From positions 142,387 to 206,386 of the forward strand of contig DLHJ01000005.1 of NCBI GenBank assembly GCA_002483145.1: DNA of 64,000 nt. The letters run 5' to 3'. The notes beneath the pieces are model-generated. The model had not been told where the DNA came from. It saw only the letters and a list, made by a program, of their open reading frames with translations, and did no database searches. Each line of letters starts with the position of its first letter. The stretch's first letter is position 1. Below are positions 47,378-57,611 of this stretch, piece by piece. The DNA is from Cellvibrio sp. UBA7671. Lineage in GTDB: Bacteria; Pseudomonadota; Gammaproteobacteria; Pseudomonadales; Cellvibrionaceae. The translations under genes and the position numbers were made by a program.

Positions 47378-49543
47378 TTACGAAAAATGGCGTATGAAAA
47401 GTTGCTGCAATGCGCGGTACCACTGCGCAGCCAGAGGTTCCGCCGGATGCTGGAAGCGCACATAGGCGCGTTCGCCATAACGACCGGACTGTACAAAATC
47501 ATTCAGGGCCAGATCCAGCAAAAACACCTCTTCTTTTACGCGAGTGCCGGAAGGATGGGTTGAGTCCACCGCTAATCGCCCACCACCCTGTGCGCCCAAT
47601 ACCTGGCTGGGTAACTCCCGGGTTGCAACCGGAATATCCTGTGCCATTTCCGCTTCAATACTCTGCAGCGGATTGCTGGCAAATTTGATACTAACTCCCG
47701 CTGTGGCTTGGCGAACCAAGCCTATTTCATCTTGCAAGAGCGCAGCGCGAACACGCACGCTATCGGGCTTTTCGATCAGCGCAAACTCATCGCCCTGCCG
47801 CAAGAAACTACCAGGCAGATGATACTGGCGGGTAATCCGGAAAATGCCACTGGAAGGGCTGCGCACCACCAGATTAACTACGCGGGATTGCAATAATTCG
47901 ATTTCAGCTTTAATGGCATTGATGTCCTGCTCAAACAATTGCGCTTGGGCGCGGTCTTCAACCCATGCCTGCTGATAGCGGGCTTCATACTCACGCAGAT
48001 GAGCTTGTTGTACGGCCAAATTCGCCATTAGTACCGGATTATGTAAGCGCACCAGCTCCTGCCCTTGCTCTACAGTAGTGCCATCTACAACTAACAATTG
48101 CGCTACTTCGCCGCTGGACTCCACTTTTACCCGCGCCTCATCCGGCAACCACAGCACAGCTTCAACGGACGTTGACATTGGCATAGGGACAGCGACCAAC
48201 AACAAAATCGCCAGCGCTACACCCGCCCCGGTCACACCCAGAGCACGTGCACGTTTACTGGCTAATTGTTTATCGCTCATTAAATAATTGAGTGCTTTGA
48301 GTGCAGGCCACAACAATTGAAAAAACAACAACCAACAGCCAATCACTAACCCTAGTGTCGGAAAATAATTCGCCACTAACAAAATAATAAAAAACAACAT
48401 AAATAAGCGATACGCAAACGCCGCCACACTGTAGCCCGTGAGCAGCACCGCTTCGCGATAATTCACTGCCGGTGAAAATACACCACTCAAACCATAGGCA
48501 TAGCGGCGCAATAAATAACTGAACTGCTGATTCGCGCGGGTGGCAAGATTGGGTAAATCGAATGCATCAGTTAGCAGATGATAGCCATCAAAACGCATGA
48601 GCGGATTGCCATTAAAAAATAGCGTGGATACACCGCCGATAATAATGATGTTGTATAAAAAATCGCGCAGAAAACCGTTAGGTAGTTGCAGCCACAACAA
48701 GAGTGCGAGCGCCGCTAAAAATAATTCCACCGCCATACCCGCCGCCCCCACCATCAGCCGCTGGCGTTTGGATTGAAAACCTGTCGCTGCGCTCGCATCG
48801 ACATACGGCAAGGGTGTGCCTACAACAAACACCAAACCACAGTCATTGACTTGCCCGCCCCAGACTTTGGTAAATAAACCGTGTCCCAATTCATGCAACA
48901 CTTTAAAACAGGGATAGGTTAACCAGAGCAAAAATAAATTCGACGGCGATAACACGCGATCCAAATGCCCTTGGGTGAGCTGTGTCCAATGCACGCCCAC
49001 TTGCAAGAGCGCATAGCCAACCACGAGCAGCCACACAATCCCCATAGGGCGCGATGCGAGCAAACGTGCGACCGGCATTAATTTATCGAGCAACCGATCA
49101 GGGTTGCCGAGCGGGATATTCCAGGTGAGAGGATTCATCAACAACCGCAGCCAGCGCTGTTGTTTTTTTTGCTCGCGCCGCGCAAATAATTCCTGCGTAT
49201 TCGGTGGCAGATCGCACACCAACAAATCCGCAACATGCAAATATTGCAGCAGATGAATTAAATCATCGCGCGTGGGAATTTCATCTTCCGCCGCATAAAA
49301 TTCCGCGTGCGCCGCTGAGGCAAGCACTTGGCTCAACGAATTGCGCCCATCCATCGCACTGATCAAGCGCCAGGCAGAAGGTGTGAGGCGATGGAAGCGG
49401 CCATTGCTTTTATCTTGCAGGATGTACCAGCGCTCGCCGTTGTAATCGCGCCGCTGGATATGGATGTGGCGCGGCAGTGATGGCCGCAGCGATTCCAGCC
49501 GCTGCCAGACGGGATTGCTGTTAGACGCTTGGGATTCAGTCAT
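47378..49543 (-). CDS. PqqD-like / M50 metalloprotease / HlyD fusion
   Basis: A 721-residue membrane protein combining three parts. Residues 20-115 resemble a PqqD-type peptide-binding domain (YILQDKSNGRFHRLTPSAWRLISAMDG). Residues about 165-450 are a site-2-type M50 protease: zinc motif HELGH at 217-221 in a helix, and the third-ligand region NGNPLMRFDGYH at 311-322, both intact. Residues about 455-650 carry an HlyD-like lipoyl domain (VKVESSGEVAQLLVVDGTTVEQGQELVRL; VVRSPSSGIFRITRQYHLPGSFLRQGDEFALIEKP). It starts 7 bases after the stop of the GAF-HlyD gene. It may cut or bind the N-terminus of the giant protein in the membrane; this is inference. Confidence 0.9.
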   Translation of the reverse strand: MTESQASNSNPVWQRLESLRPSLPRHIHIQRRDYNGERWYILQDKSNGRFHRLTPSAWRLISAMDGRNSLSQVLASAAHAEFYAAEDEIPTRDDLIHLLQYLHVADLLVCDLPPNTQELFARREQKKQQRWLRLLMNPLTWNIPLGNPDRLLDKLMPVARLLASRPMGIVWLLVVGYALLQVGVHWTQLTQGHLDRVLSPSNLFLLWLTYPCFKVLHELGHGLFTKVWGGQVNDCGLVFVVGTPLPYVDASAATGFQSKRQRLMVGAAGMAVELFLAALALLLWLQLPNGFLRDFLYNIIIIGGVSTLFFNGNPLMRFDGYHLLTDAFDLPNLATRANQQFSYLLRRYAYGLSGVFSPAVNYREAVLLTGYSVAAFAYRLFMLFFIILLVANYFPTLGLVIGCWLLFFQLLWPALKALNYLMSDKQLASKRARALGVTGAGVALAILLLVAVPMPMSTSVEAVLWLPDEARVKVESSGEVAQLLVVDGTTVEQGQELVRLHNPVLMANLAVQQAHLREYEARYQQAWVEDRAQAQLFEQDINAIKAEIELLQSRVVNLVVRSPSSGIFRITRQYHLPGSFLRQGDEFALIEKPDSVRVRAALLQDEIGLVRQATAGVSIKFASNPLQSIEAEMAQDIPVATRELPSQVLGAQGGGRLAVDSTHPSGTRVKEEVFLLDLALNDFVQSGRYGERAYVRFQHPAEPLAAQWYRALQQLFIRHFS

Positions 49544-49550
49544 AAGCGGA

Positions 49551-51347
49551 TCACCAGAGCGTCAACCGCAACCAATGCCACAGATCGTGGAACCAGATCC
49601 AGCCCAATGCGCGGCGGCCAGCGGTTAATTTGCCAGTGCCGGTCATACCCGGGCGCAACACATCCAATTCCTGAATTAATTCAGCATCCACACGGAAATA
49701 ATTGCGTCCCTCACGCACTTCGCTGATGGGTGTAACGCTTTTTACACGCACGGCAAAAACATCACCGGGCAAACTGGAAAATTTCACCTGCCCTTCCTGG
49801 CCGGATTGCACAGCGGCAATATCGCGCTCATCAACAAATAACTGCACCAGAAAACCCTGCGCAGCGGCGATTTCAAATAACACATCACCCTGTTTTACGG
49901 GCGCGCCCTGGGTTTGCGAAATATCGTCCGAAACGATAATGCCGTCCATGGGGGCAATTAATTGTGTGCGCCCCAACTGCTGGTCAATCAGCCGCAATTG
50001 GATGCTGGCTTGATCCATTTGTGCATCGGCAATGGCAGCGTCTACACGATCGGAATTGGCGAGCGCTGTGTCGTAAGCCTGACGATACTGCTGCACCTGG
50101 CTCGCCAATTTTTGGCGTTCAAGGCGCAAGTCCTCATCATTTAATTGTGCCAGTGCTGCACCTTTTTTTACGCTGTCGCCCGGGCGCGCAGTGATTTTTC
50201 CTAAATAGCCATCCTGTGGTGATACCACCAAATATTTTTCGGTGGTTTGCAAAGTCGCGTCGGCAGATACGCGATAGTCGAGCGGCACAAACAGTGCGAT
50301 AACCAATATCAGCAGCAAGGTCGCGATAATTTTTCCACGCCAGGAATCTTCACCAAACCAGCGCTCCAGCCGCTGTGCAGTGCGCTGCTTTAACCCTTGC
50401 CACACACTCGCACCCGCCTGCTGGCGCAACGCGATAATCGTTCCGGCAAAATGCAAAGCTTGCTGCACAAAGCTGCGCTGGTCATTCGTCAGCGCCGCCT
50501 GTTTATCCAGCTCGATGGTGAGCACACCAATAATCACATCGCCATTACGCACCAGTAAACTGTGCACGGATTGCAGTTGCTGTTGCTGCTGTAATTGCTG
50601 GTGCGCGTGTTTGATCAACACCGGTAAGGTCGATTCAGAATCAGGCGCAGGTTCGGCAATGTGTGCAGGAGGAAAATCAATTGCAGCACCCTGCTCCAGC
50701 GCCTCCGCCATGGCTTCACTAATGGCCTGCATCGCCTGGGTGCGTTTATCAAAGTTGGCGGAAAATGAAATTGCCTCCAGCGCAATATTGTTTGCGTGGC
50801 GCACGCCCAAGCTAACGCGCGTTGCTTGCAAAAACCCGGCGAGCAAATTCACCAAGCTGATTGCAGTCTCTTGCAGCGAGTTTTCTTTTAATAAACTGGC
50901 ACTGAGTTGCAACAGCGCCGGACTGGCAGAGTTTTTATCAATGATGGGTACAACAGCTGGAGGCGGAGCCTCGTCGGGCTGTTGCAATAAAAATTGCAAC
51001 CAATATTGGCCGAGTTTGAGATTCTTTAATACGGCGGGTAATTCTTTTTTATCTTTTAATTGCAGATGCAGGAGCAACACGCCCCAGGGTTCACCGTCAA
51101 TTACCAGTGGCTGACCAAGAATAAAATGGCCATCAACATCCGGTTCAAGGTGCAGGCGTTTTTTATCCAATACCTGCGTGAGCGCCTCACGCAGAGTGGC
51201 ATTATTTGCCGCTGCATTGGGCCATTTGGCGACAATTTTGGGGGAAACGCCAAACGTGGTTTGCACCAACATGGCAGCACTGACGCCACCGAGCATTTGG
51301 CATTGCATGCTGAGCCAGAGTTTGAGCGATGCTGTAAAAGACTGCAT
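49551..51347 (-). CDS. GAF-like / HlyD membrane fusion protein
   Basis: A 598-residue protein. Residues about 150-305 look like a GAF sensor domain in the cytoplasm (ETAISLVNLLAGFLQATRVSLGVRH; SLLVRNGDVIIGVLTIEL; SFVQQALHFAGTIIALRQQ), preceded by a further domain of unknown type. A membrane helix follows (KIIATLLLILVIALFVPL, 339-356). The periplasmic part is a HlyD adaptor: YLVVSPQDGYLGKITARPGDSVKKGAALAQLND, a coiled-coil hairpin, and LIAPMDGIIVSDDISQTQGAPVKQGDVLFEI. It is the first gene of the run leading to the giant protein, with no clear ribosome binding site. A signal sensed inside could act on export outside; this is inference. Confidence 0.88.
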   Translation of the reverse strand: MQSFTASLKLWLSMQCQMLGGVSAAMLVQTTFGVSPKIVAKWPNAAANNATLREALTQVLDKKRLHLEPDVDGHFILGQPLVIDGEPWGVLLLHLQLKDKKELPAVLKNLKLGQYWLQFLLQQPDEAPPPAVVPIIDKNSASPALLQLSASLLKENSLQETAISLVNLLAGFLQATRVSLGVRHANNIALEAISFSANFDKRTQAMQAISEAMAEALEQGAAIDFPPAHIAEPAPDSESTLPVLIKHAHQQLQQQQQLQSVHSLLVRNGDVIIGVLTIELDKQAALTNDQRSFVQQALHFAGTIIALRQQAGASVWQGLKQRTAQRLERWFGEDSWRGKIIATLLLILVIALFVPLDYRVSADATLQTTEKYLVVSPQDGYLGKITARPGDSVKKGAALAQLNDEDLRLERQKLASQVQQYRQAYDTALANSDRVDAAIADAQMDQASIQLRLIDQQLGRTQLIAPMDGIIVSDDISQTQGAPVKQGDVLFEIAAAQGFLVQLFVDERDIAAVQSGQEGQVKFSSLPGDVFAVRVKSVTPISEVREGRNYFRVDAELIQELDVLRPGMTGTGKLTAGRRALGWIWFHDLWHWLRLTLW

Positions 51348-51567
51348 GGGCGTTCTACTGGTGTGTTTGGTCCTAAGTCTTGGACAAATGCTCCAAGGTA
51401 TCGAACAGTTTGTTATTGTTGTTGGCTCACAAGTTAACGATATAAGTTCTCATCAACAAAGTCAGGCATTCAGGGCAAGTCTAGTTCTAATGGCGAAAAG
51501 TTGTATAACAAAATCGCTGCTATTTTTATCGTGGCGAAGAATAAACGAATGCAAAATCCGGTGCCAG

Positions 51568-51789
51568 TTACTTATCAGCACCATGGCCCCCTACATCAGG
51601 TCTGTGTCGTGCTTGCGACCTGCGTACGGCCACCTGAGCCAGGATCTGTGTTTTTGCCTCATTATCCACAACGCTCCAACGAGTAATTTCCTCCAGGGTG
51701 CGAAAACAGCCCACGCAAATATCAGCCTCATTCAAGCAGCAATTGCGTACACAAGGGGATTCTACGATTGTGCTCACCCGTTTCTCCAT
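51568..51789 (-). CDS. DUF1289 small Cys-rich protein
   Basis: A 73-residue protein with the DUF1289 pattern of four cysteines, VESPCVRNCCLNEADICVGCFRTLEEITRW, likely to bind a metal. Such proteins are common and of unknown function. The gene is divergent from the histidine kinase gene, with 145 bases between the starts. The 220 bases between it and the GAF-HlyD gene show nothing I can name. Confidence 0.85.
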   Translation of the reverse strand: MEKRVSTIVESPCVRNCCLNEADICVGCFRTLEEITRWSVVDNEAKTQILAQVAVRRSQARHRPDVGGHGADK

Positions 51790-51934
51790 CTGCTGTTATT
51801 ACCCAACATTATAACCAATACAAATCACTAATTATTTTCTGCGAAAAATAGCTTTTTAAGAGTATTTATCAATTGCTCATCTACACTCTTGTCTGTTAGT
51901 GCTTTCCCTCGCGTCGCCAAACTCCAGTAGCAAC

Positions 51935-54133
51935 ATGGTTGGAGGGAATATTTCTCAGGGGCTATGGATTGAACGAGACATGCACCGAATTACGTTTTTT
52001 GGTTATAGCTATCCCTTACCGCCAATATTAATCTCAGGCTTTTTACTTGCACTGGGCATTGGTGTGCTAATTACCTGGCACGCCCCATATACGTTGTCGT
52101 CTATATACCCCTACACAACACTCATGACCTATAACACGGCGATAGGTATTATCACTTGTGGTTTGGGTTTATACGCCATACTGCGTTCAAGACCTGTGTT
52201 TTTGTTCATATGCTGCTTCGTTTTGTTCGCTCTCGGCGCGCTCACGTTATTAGATTTGATCGCCGGTATGCCATTCGATACGACTAACTGGTTTATCGTT
52301 TTACTCAGCGAACCACCCGCTCATACCCAGCCCATGTCACCCGTTACTAGCGCAGCATTTTTGCTTGCATCATTCACCTTGTTTTTTGGGTCATACACAG
52401 AAGGTGCACGCAGCATAATAGCCACCCTGTTAAGTCTGCTGATTTTTTTCACTGCAGTGTCCACCGTATTCAGCCAGGAGTTTGGGCTTTTCCCCAGTTT
52501 TATCTGGATGGGCATAAAAATGTCACCACAAACCGCAGTGAGCCTGGTTGGTTTCGCGATAGGTATTTTTGTTCTTCGTTACTCAGCGGCTATTGAAGCA
52601 TTTAATCGGCTGAATTTTTTTAATCGCTTGGTGACCGGTTTTATTTTTATGAGTTTGCTATTTATTGGTATTGGTTCGATCGGGTTATTGCAAATCAATA
52701 ATGTTGCACAGATTTCACAAAAGTTGTACCAAGGACCACTCCAAGCGAGCAATGCATCACTGCGCATTAAAAATGATATTGGTAACCTTAACCGTATTAT
52801 TAAAGATGTGGCAATTAACCCGGACCTGATTAGGAAAAAAAATATTCCCGCCATACTGTTAGAAATTGAATTAAAAATTACCAATGAACTGGCGATCATT
52901 GAGCGCGAACAGCTGGCAGCAAATGATATTGTCCAGTTTAAGACCCTGTTTAATGATTGGAAAATCGTTATCCACAATATTCACCAGCAATTGGAAGCCG
53001 GGGATATTGAGGGTTATAGAAACATTGCCCTTAGCCAAATCCAGAATACAACCGTTATTTTGGAAAATTTATGTGACCGCATGATCGCCGAGGCGCAGGA
53101 GCAAATGCGTCTACTGAATGAGCAGGCTATCCTGACCAAAAACCACTCCGCGAATTTAATGCTGGTGGTGATTGTCGGTTTTTTGCTCGTGGGGATTTTA
53201 GTTGCAGCATTGATCACCCGCAGCCTGAGTTGGCAGCTGGAAAAAATTCGCCAAGCCATGCTGACGATTGCAAATGGCGATACGCAAATCGCGATTCCGT
53301 TTAATGACCATCCCCACGAAATTGGTGATATGGCCAAAACGCTCAAGGTGTTTGCGCACAACATCGATGAACGTAAAAAATCTGCACAGCTTCTGGAACA
53401 GCATCAACGAGAACTGGAGAAATCCAATCAGCGGCTGGAACAGACCAATAAAGAATTGGAAACATTTGCCTATGTCGCATCACACGATTTGAAATCACCC
53501 CTGCGCGGCATTGCACAACTGTCTAACTGGATCGATGAAGACTTGGCAGAAAAGGAATTTGCAGAAGTGGGGAAACACACCCAGATGCTGCGCAACCGCA
53601 TTCAGCGAATGGAAAAATTACTCGATGATATGTTGGTTTTTTACCGAGCAGGCAAGATCGATGGCAACATCACCCGTATCGATCTGGCCCATATGGCAAA
53701 AGAATTATTTGAAATCCAAAACACCAAAGCAGGCCTTCATTTGGAGCTGGGCGACAACTTACCGGTATTCGATAGCCTGAGCACACCCTTCGAGCAAATC
53801 CTGCGTAATTTATTTTCCAACTCCATCAAGCACCATGATTTGGATGAGGGGATTATTCGTATTGAAGGTCGACGACTCAATAATGATTTTTATGAGATCA
53901 GTGTTAGCGACGACGGCCCTGGGATTCCCACCAAATTCCAGGAGCGGGTGTTCGGCATGTTCCAAACATTAAGGCCGCGCGATGAACTGGAAGGCAGCGG
54001 CATGGGGCTGGCGCTGATCAGAAAAATTGTGGAAACCTACGGCGGCAAGATCAGTGTACATTCAGAGGGGCGCGGCTGCCGTTTTACCTTCACTTGGCCA
54101 CAGACGATCAAAAGGAAACCGGACCATGATTGA
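51935..54133 (+). CDS. Membrane sensor histidine kinase
   Basis: About 732 residues. Six or more N-terminal helices (roughly residues 25-220) form a membrane sensor of unknown ligand. A further helix (LVTGFIFMSLLFIGIGSIGLLQI) leads into a four-helix-bundle sensor, another helix (LMLVVIVGFLLVGILVAALI), a HAMP domain, a coiled coil, and a kinase core with His in YVASHDLKSPLRG, NLFSNSIKHHD, DDGPGIP and GSGMGLALIRK. The core is of the phytochrome-kinase-like group that pairs with single-domain regulators. The start is uncertain: GTG at 51899 is possible, and neither has a ribosome binding site. The stop overlaps the next gene by 8 bases. Confidence 0.9.
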   Translation: MVGGNISQGLWIERDMHRITFFGYSYPLPPILISGFLLALGIGVLITWHAPYTLSSIYPYTTLMTYNTAIGIITCGLGLYAILRSRPVFLFICCFVLFALGALTLLDLIAGMPFDTTNWFIVLLSEPPAHTQPMSPVTSAAFLLASFTLFFGSYTEGARSIIATLLSLLIFFTAVSTVFSQEFGLFPSFIWMGIKMSPQTAVSLVGFAIGIFVLRYSAAIEAFNRLNFFNRLVTGFIFMSLLFIGIGSIGLLQINNVAQISQKLYQGPLQASNASLRIKNDIGNLNRIIKDVAINPDLIRKKNIPAILLEIELKITNELAIIEREQLAANDIVQFKTLFNDWKIVIHNIHQQLEAGDIEGYRNIALSQIQNTTVILENLCDRMIAEAQEQMRLLNEQAILTKNHSANLMLVVIVGFLLVGILVAALITRSLSWQLEKIRQAMLTIANGDTQIAIPFNDHPHEIGDMAKTLKVFAHNIDERKKSAQLLEQHQRELEKSNQRLEQTNKELETFAYVASHDLKSPLRGIAQLSNWIDEDLAEKEFAEVGKHTQMLRNRIQRMEKLLDDMLVFYRAGKIDGNITRIDLAHMAKELFEIQNTKAGLHLELGDNLPVFDSLSTPFEQILRNLFSNSIKHHDLDEGIIRIEGRRLNNDFYEISVSDDGPGIPTKFQERVFGMFQTLRPRDELEGSGMGLALIRKIVETYGGKISVHSEGRGCRFTFTWPQTIKRKPDHD

Positions 54134-54581
54134 TAAAATTCACCCGCTCGGTAACCAGGAATTCAAAACCGTCAGTTTGCTGATTATCGATGATGACGAT
54201 ATAGATGCAACCGCACTAAGGCGCGCGCTCCATAAACTCAAATTGCTCAACCCACTCTACCGCGCTAAAGACGGCATGGAAGCACTTGAAATATTGCGTA
54301 ATGGCGAAGTGCCCAGCCCTTACATTATATTGTTGGATATCAACATGCCGCGCATGAACGGCCTGGAGTTTTTGGAAGCGCTGCGCGCTGATCCGGAATT
54401 AACCCACGCGGTGGTGTTCGTCCTGACCACCTCCAAGTCGGACGAAGACATTATTGCAGCCTACCGCGAGCATGTTGCCGGCTACTTGCTAAAACAGCGA
54501 ATGGACAGCGATTTTATGCAAGTGGTGAGTTTGCTAGATCACTACTGGCGCGTTATTGAACTGCCCATCAACGAAAAATAA
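54126..54581 (+). CDS. Single-domain response regulator, Rcp1-like
   Basis: A 151-residue receiver protein without an output domain. The acidic pair is in LLIIDDDDIDATALRRAL, the phospho-acceptor Asp in YIILLDINMPRMNGLEFL, the Thr in VVFVLTTSKSDEDI and the Lys in AGYLLKQ. The insertion and the tail match regulators that serve phytochrome-type kinases. Its ATG overlaps the kinase stop by 8 bases, so it is the obvious phosphate acceptor of that kinase. The TAA then overlaps the ATG at 54581 upstream of the third gene. Confidence 0.93.
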   Translation: MIDKIHPLGNQEFKTVSLLIIDDDDIDATALRRALHKLKLLNPLYRAKDGMEALEILRNGEVPSPYIILLDINMPRMNGLEFLEALRADPELTHAVVFVLTTSKSDEDIIAAYREHVAGYLLKQRMDSDFMQVVSLLDHYWRVIELPINEK

Positions 54582-54622
54582 TGGCGGTTGACCAAGTACA
54601 TTTAGGCGGAGAGGTATCCTGC

Positions 54623-56380
54623 ATGAAGCTATTGCTCATCGACGACAACGAACTTGACCGGCAAGCCATTATTCGCACATTCAAAAAAACGGAATGGGAT
54701 ATCACTATTGCCCAAGCCTGCTCCGCTAGTGAAGGTCTTGCCCAATTTGACAGCAATGATTTTGATGCAGTGTTGCTCGACTATCGCCTGCCCGACATTG
54801 ATGGCATGGAGGTTTTGCAACTCCTCAATAAACATCCCCACCATCACGCCGCCATTATTATTCTCACTGGCGCCAGTGCCGATGATGATCTGGAGCGCGA
54901 ATTTATTGAAGCTGGCGCGCAGGATGTCTTGTTCAAATCCGAAATTGCCCATAAGCATTTAACCCGCGCCATCACCCACGCGCGTGCACGCCATGTGCTA
55001 GAGCGGCAACTGCAAGAGAGCCATCAGCGGTTACGCGCATTGGCCGAAAATGATTCGCTCACTGGCCTCGCCAATCGTTACTACTTTGATGAGAGCTTGC
55101 GCGCTGCCATCCAGCGCGCTAAACGCCACAATGAACAACTCGCACTATTATTTCTCGATCTCGATAACTTTAAATTTATTAACGATGGCCTCGGCCATAT
55201 TATTGGTGACCAGGTATTAAAAGAAGTCGCAACGCGTTTGCTTCACGTGGTACGTGCAGGCGACATTGTCTGCCGTTTGGGTGGCGATGAATTTGCAATT
55301 CTCGCACATAATTTTGATTCGCAAGAATCCGTACGCCAACTTGCACAGCGAATTCTCGATGATTTGCGCCGCCCGATTTTGATCGGCAGCAACGAGCATT
55401 CCATTTCAACCAGTATTGGTATTGCCGCTTACCCGGATGCAGGTGAAAACGCCAGCGATCTACTCAAAGCGGCCGATATGGCTATGTATCGCGCCAAGCA
55501 AGATGGCCGCGCTAACTTCCAATTTTTTTCTTCGCTGATGCAAGCGCAAATGCAAGAGCGCCTGCGCCTTGAAAAAGAATTGCGCGCATTGATTCCCACC
55601 GATCACTTTATTTTGTTTTACCAACCCATCGTAGATGCACAAACCTTTGAAATTTGCGGCGCAGAAGGTTTAATTCGCTGGGACCATCCAGAGCGTGGCA
55701 TTTTGCCACCGAGTGAATTTATTACCCTCGCTGAAGAGATTGGATTAATCAGTGAGATAGATTCGAAAAGCCGCTTTAACGCTTGCAAACAATTGGCCAA
55801 CTGGCGCACACAGGGATTGGTTGATGATAACTTCAATATGAAATTTAACGTCTGCGCCCAGCTGCTCACCGATGAAGATTTATACCAAGGCATTATTGAT
55901 GACCTTGCCAGTACCGGTGTACCCGGTCGCTGCGTAAGCCTCGAAATCACCGAGTCGGTATTGATCGAGAATTTGGAGCGCACCGCAAAGAGCCTGCAAA
56001 AAATTCAGGACTATGGTGTAGAAATTGCCGTCGATGATTTTGGTACTGGCTATTCTTCAATGGCCTACCTGAAAGAATTACCAGCGCGCACGCTCAAAAT
56101 TGATCGAAAATTTATTCAGGGTGTGCCCGATAACGCGGCCGACTGCCGCATCCTTCGCGCCATGATCGTGTTTGCCAAAAGCCTGGACTTAACCGTAGTG
56201 GTTGAAGGAGTTGAAACCCGCGAGCAAGCGCGTGTCTGCCGTGATTATGGCGCGGATTTGTTACAAGGTTATTTATTTTCCAAACCCCTTTCGCCCTCGG
56301 CATTTGAGCAATTGCTAAAGAGCCACAATGCACAGGAATGGGGTAACCGCCTGTCTACACTCGGCACCAAAGCGGGTTAA
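54623..56380 (+). CDS. REC-GGDEF-EAL c-di-GMP enzyme
   Basis: A 585-residue protein that probably both makes and breaks c-di-GMP, or only one of these. The receiver (1-120) has its Asp in FDAVLLDYRLPDIDGME. The GGDEF domain has an intact RLGGDEF with an RxxD inhibitory site (RAGD) five residues before it. In the EAL domain the signature is EGL (GAEGLIRWDHP) rather than EAL; the glutamate is kept, and DDFGTGYSSMAYL and KIDRKFI are intact. The start at 54623 is preferred because GGAGAGG stands 10 bases upstream; an ATG at 54581 overlaps the preceding stop. It is probably phosphorylated in the same relay as its neighbours. Confidence 0.93.
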   Translation: MKLLLIDDNELDRQAIIRTFKKTEWDITIAQACSASEGLAQFDSNDFDAVLLDYRLPDIDGMEVLQLLNKHPHHHAAIIILTGASADDDLEREFIEAGAQDVLFKSEIAHKHLTRAITHARARHVLERQLQESHQRLRALAENDSLTGLANRYYFDESLRAAIQRAKRHNEQLALLFLDLDNFKFINDGLGHIIGDQVLKEVATRLLHVVRAGDIVCRLGGDEFAILAHNFDSQESVRQLAQRILDDLRRPILIGSNEHSISTSIGIAAYPDAGENASDLLKAADMAMYRAKQDGRANFQFFSSLMQAQMQERLRLEKELRALIPTDHFILFYQPIVDAQTFEICGAEGLIRWDHPERGILPPSEFITLAEEIGLISEIDSKSRFNACKQLANWRTQGLVDDNFNMKFNVCAQLLTDEDLYQGIIDDLASTGVPGRCVSLEITESVLIENLERTAKSLQKIQDYGVEIAVDDFGTGYSSMAYLKELPARTLKIDRKFIQGVPDNAADCRILRAMIVFAKSLDLTVVVEGVETREQARVCRDYGADLLQGYLFSKPLSPSAFEQLLKSHNAQEWGNRLSTLGTKAG

Positions 56381-56447
56381 TAGCCCCCAAGTGGTATTTT
56401 GTCGATCAAGAAACAAACACATAGCCAAACCCAATACCGCGCATTGA

Positions 56448-57503
<1,056 letters not shown>

Positions 57504-57524
57504 TCACCAGATTTTTTTGCACAA

Positions 57525-57562
57525 AAAAAAGAGGAAAAGCCGCAAAGGTTTTCCTCTTTTTT
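57525..57562 (+). terminator. Terminator after trxB
   Basis: AAAAAAGAGGAAAA (57525-57538) pairs perfectly with TTTTCCTCTTTTTT (57549-57562) around a 10-base loop. The 3' arm itself ends in six Ts. It lies 22 bases after the trxB stop, and its A/T flanks could also serve the convergent gene at 57612. Confidence 0.85.
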
Positions 57563-57611
57563 ATCGACTCAGCTTCAATTCGCAGAATTAAGCGAAATAC
57601 CATTGCAGCGA

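Noticed and set aside
51178-51831. 217-codon plus-strand frame overlapping the GAF-HlyD and DUF1289 genes
   Set aside because: It lies antisense to two supported genes, has no domain and no ribosome binding site.
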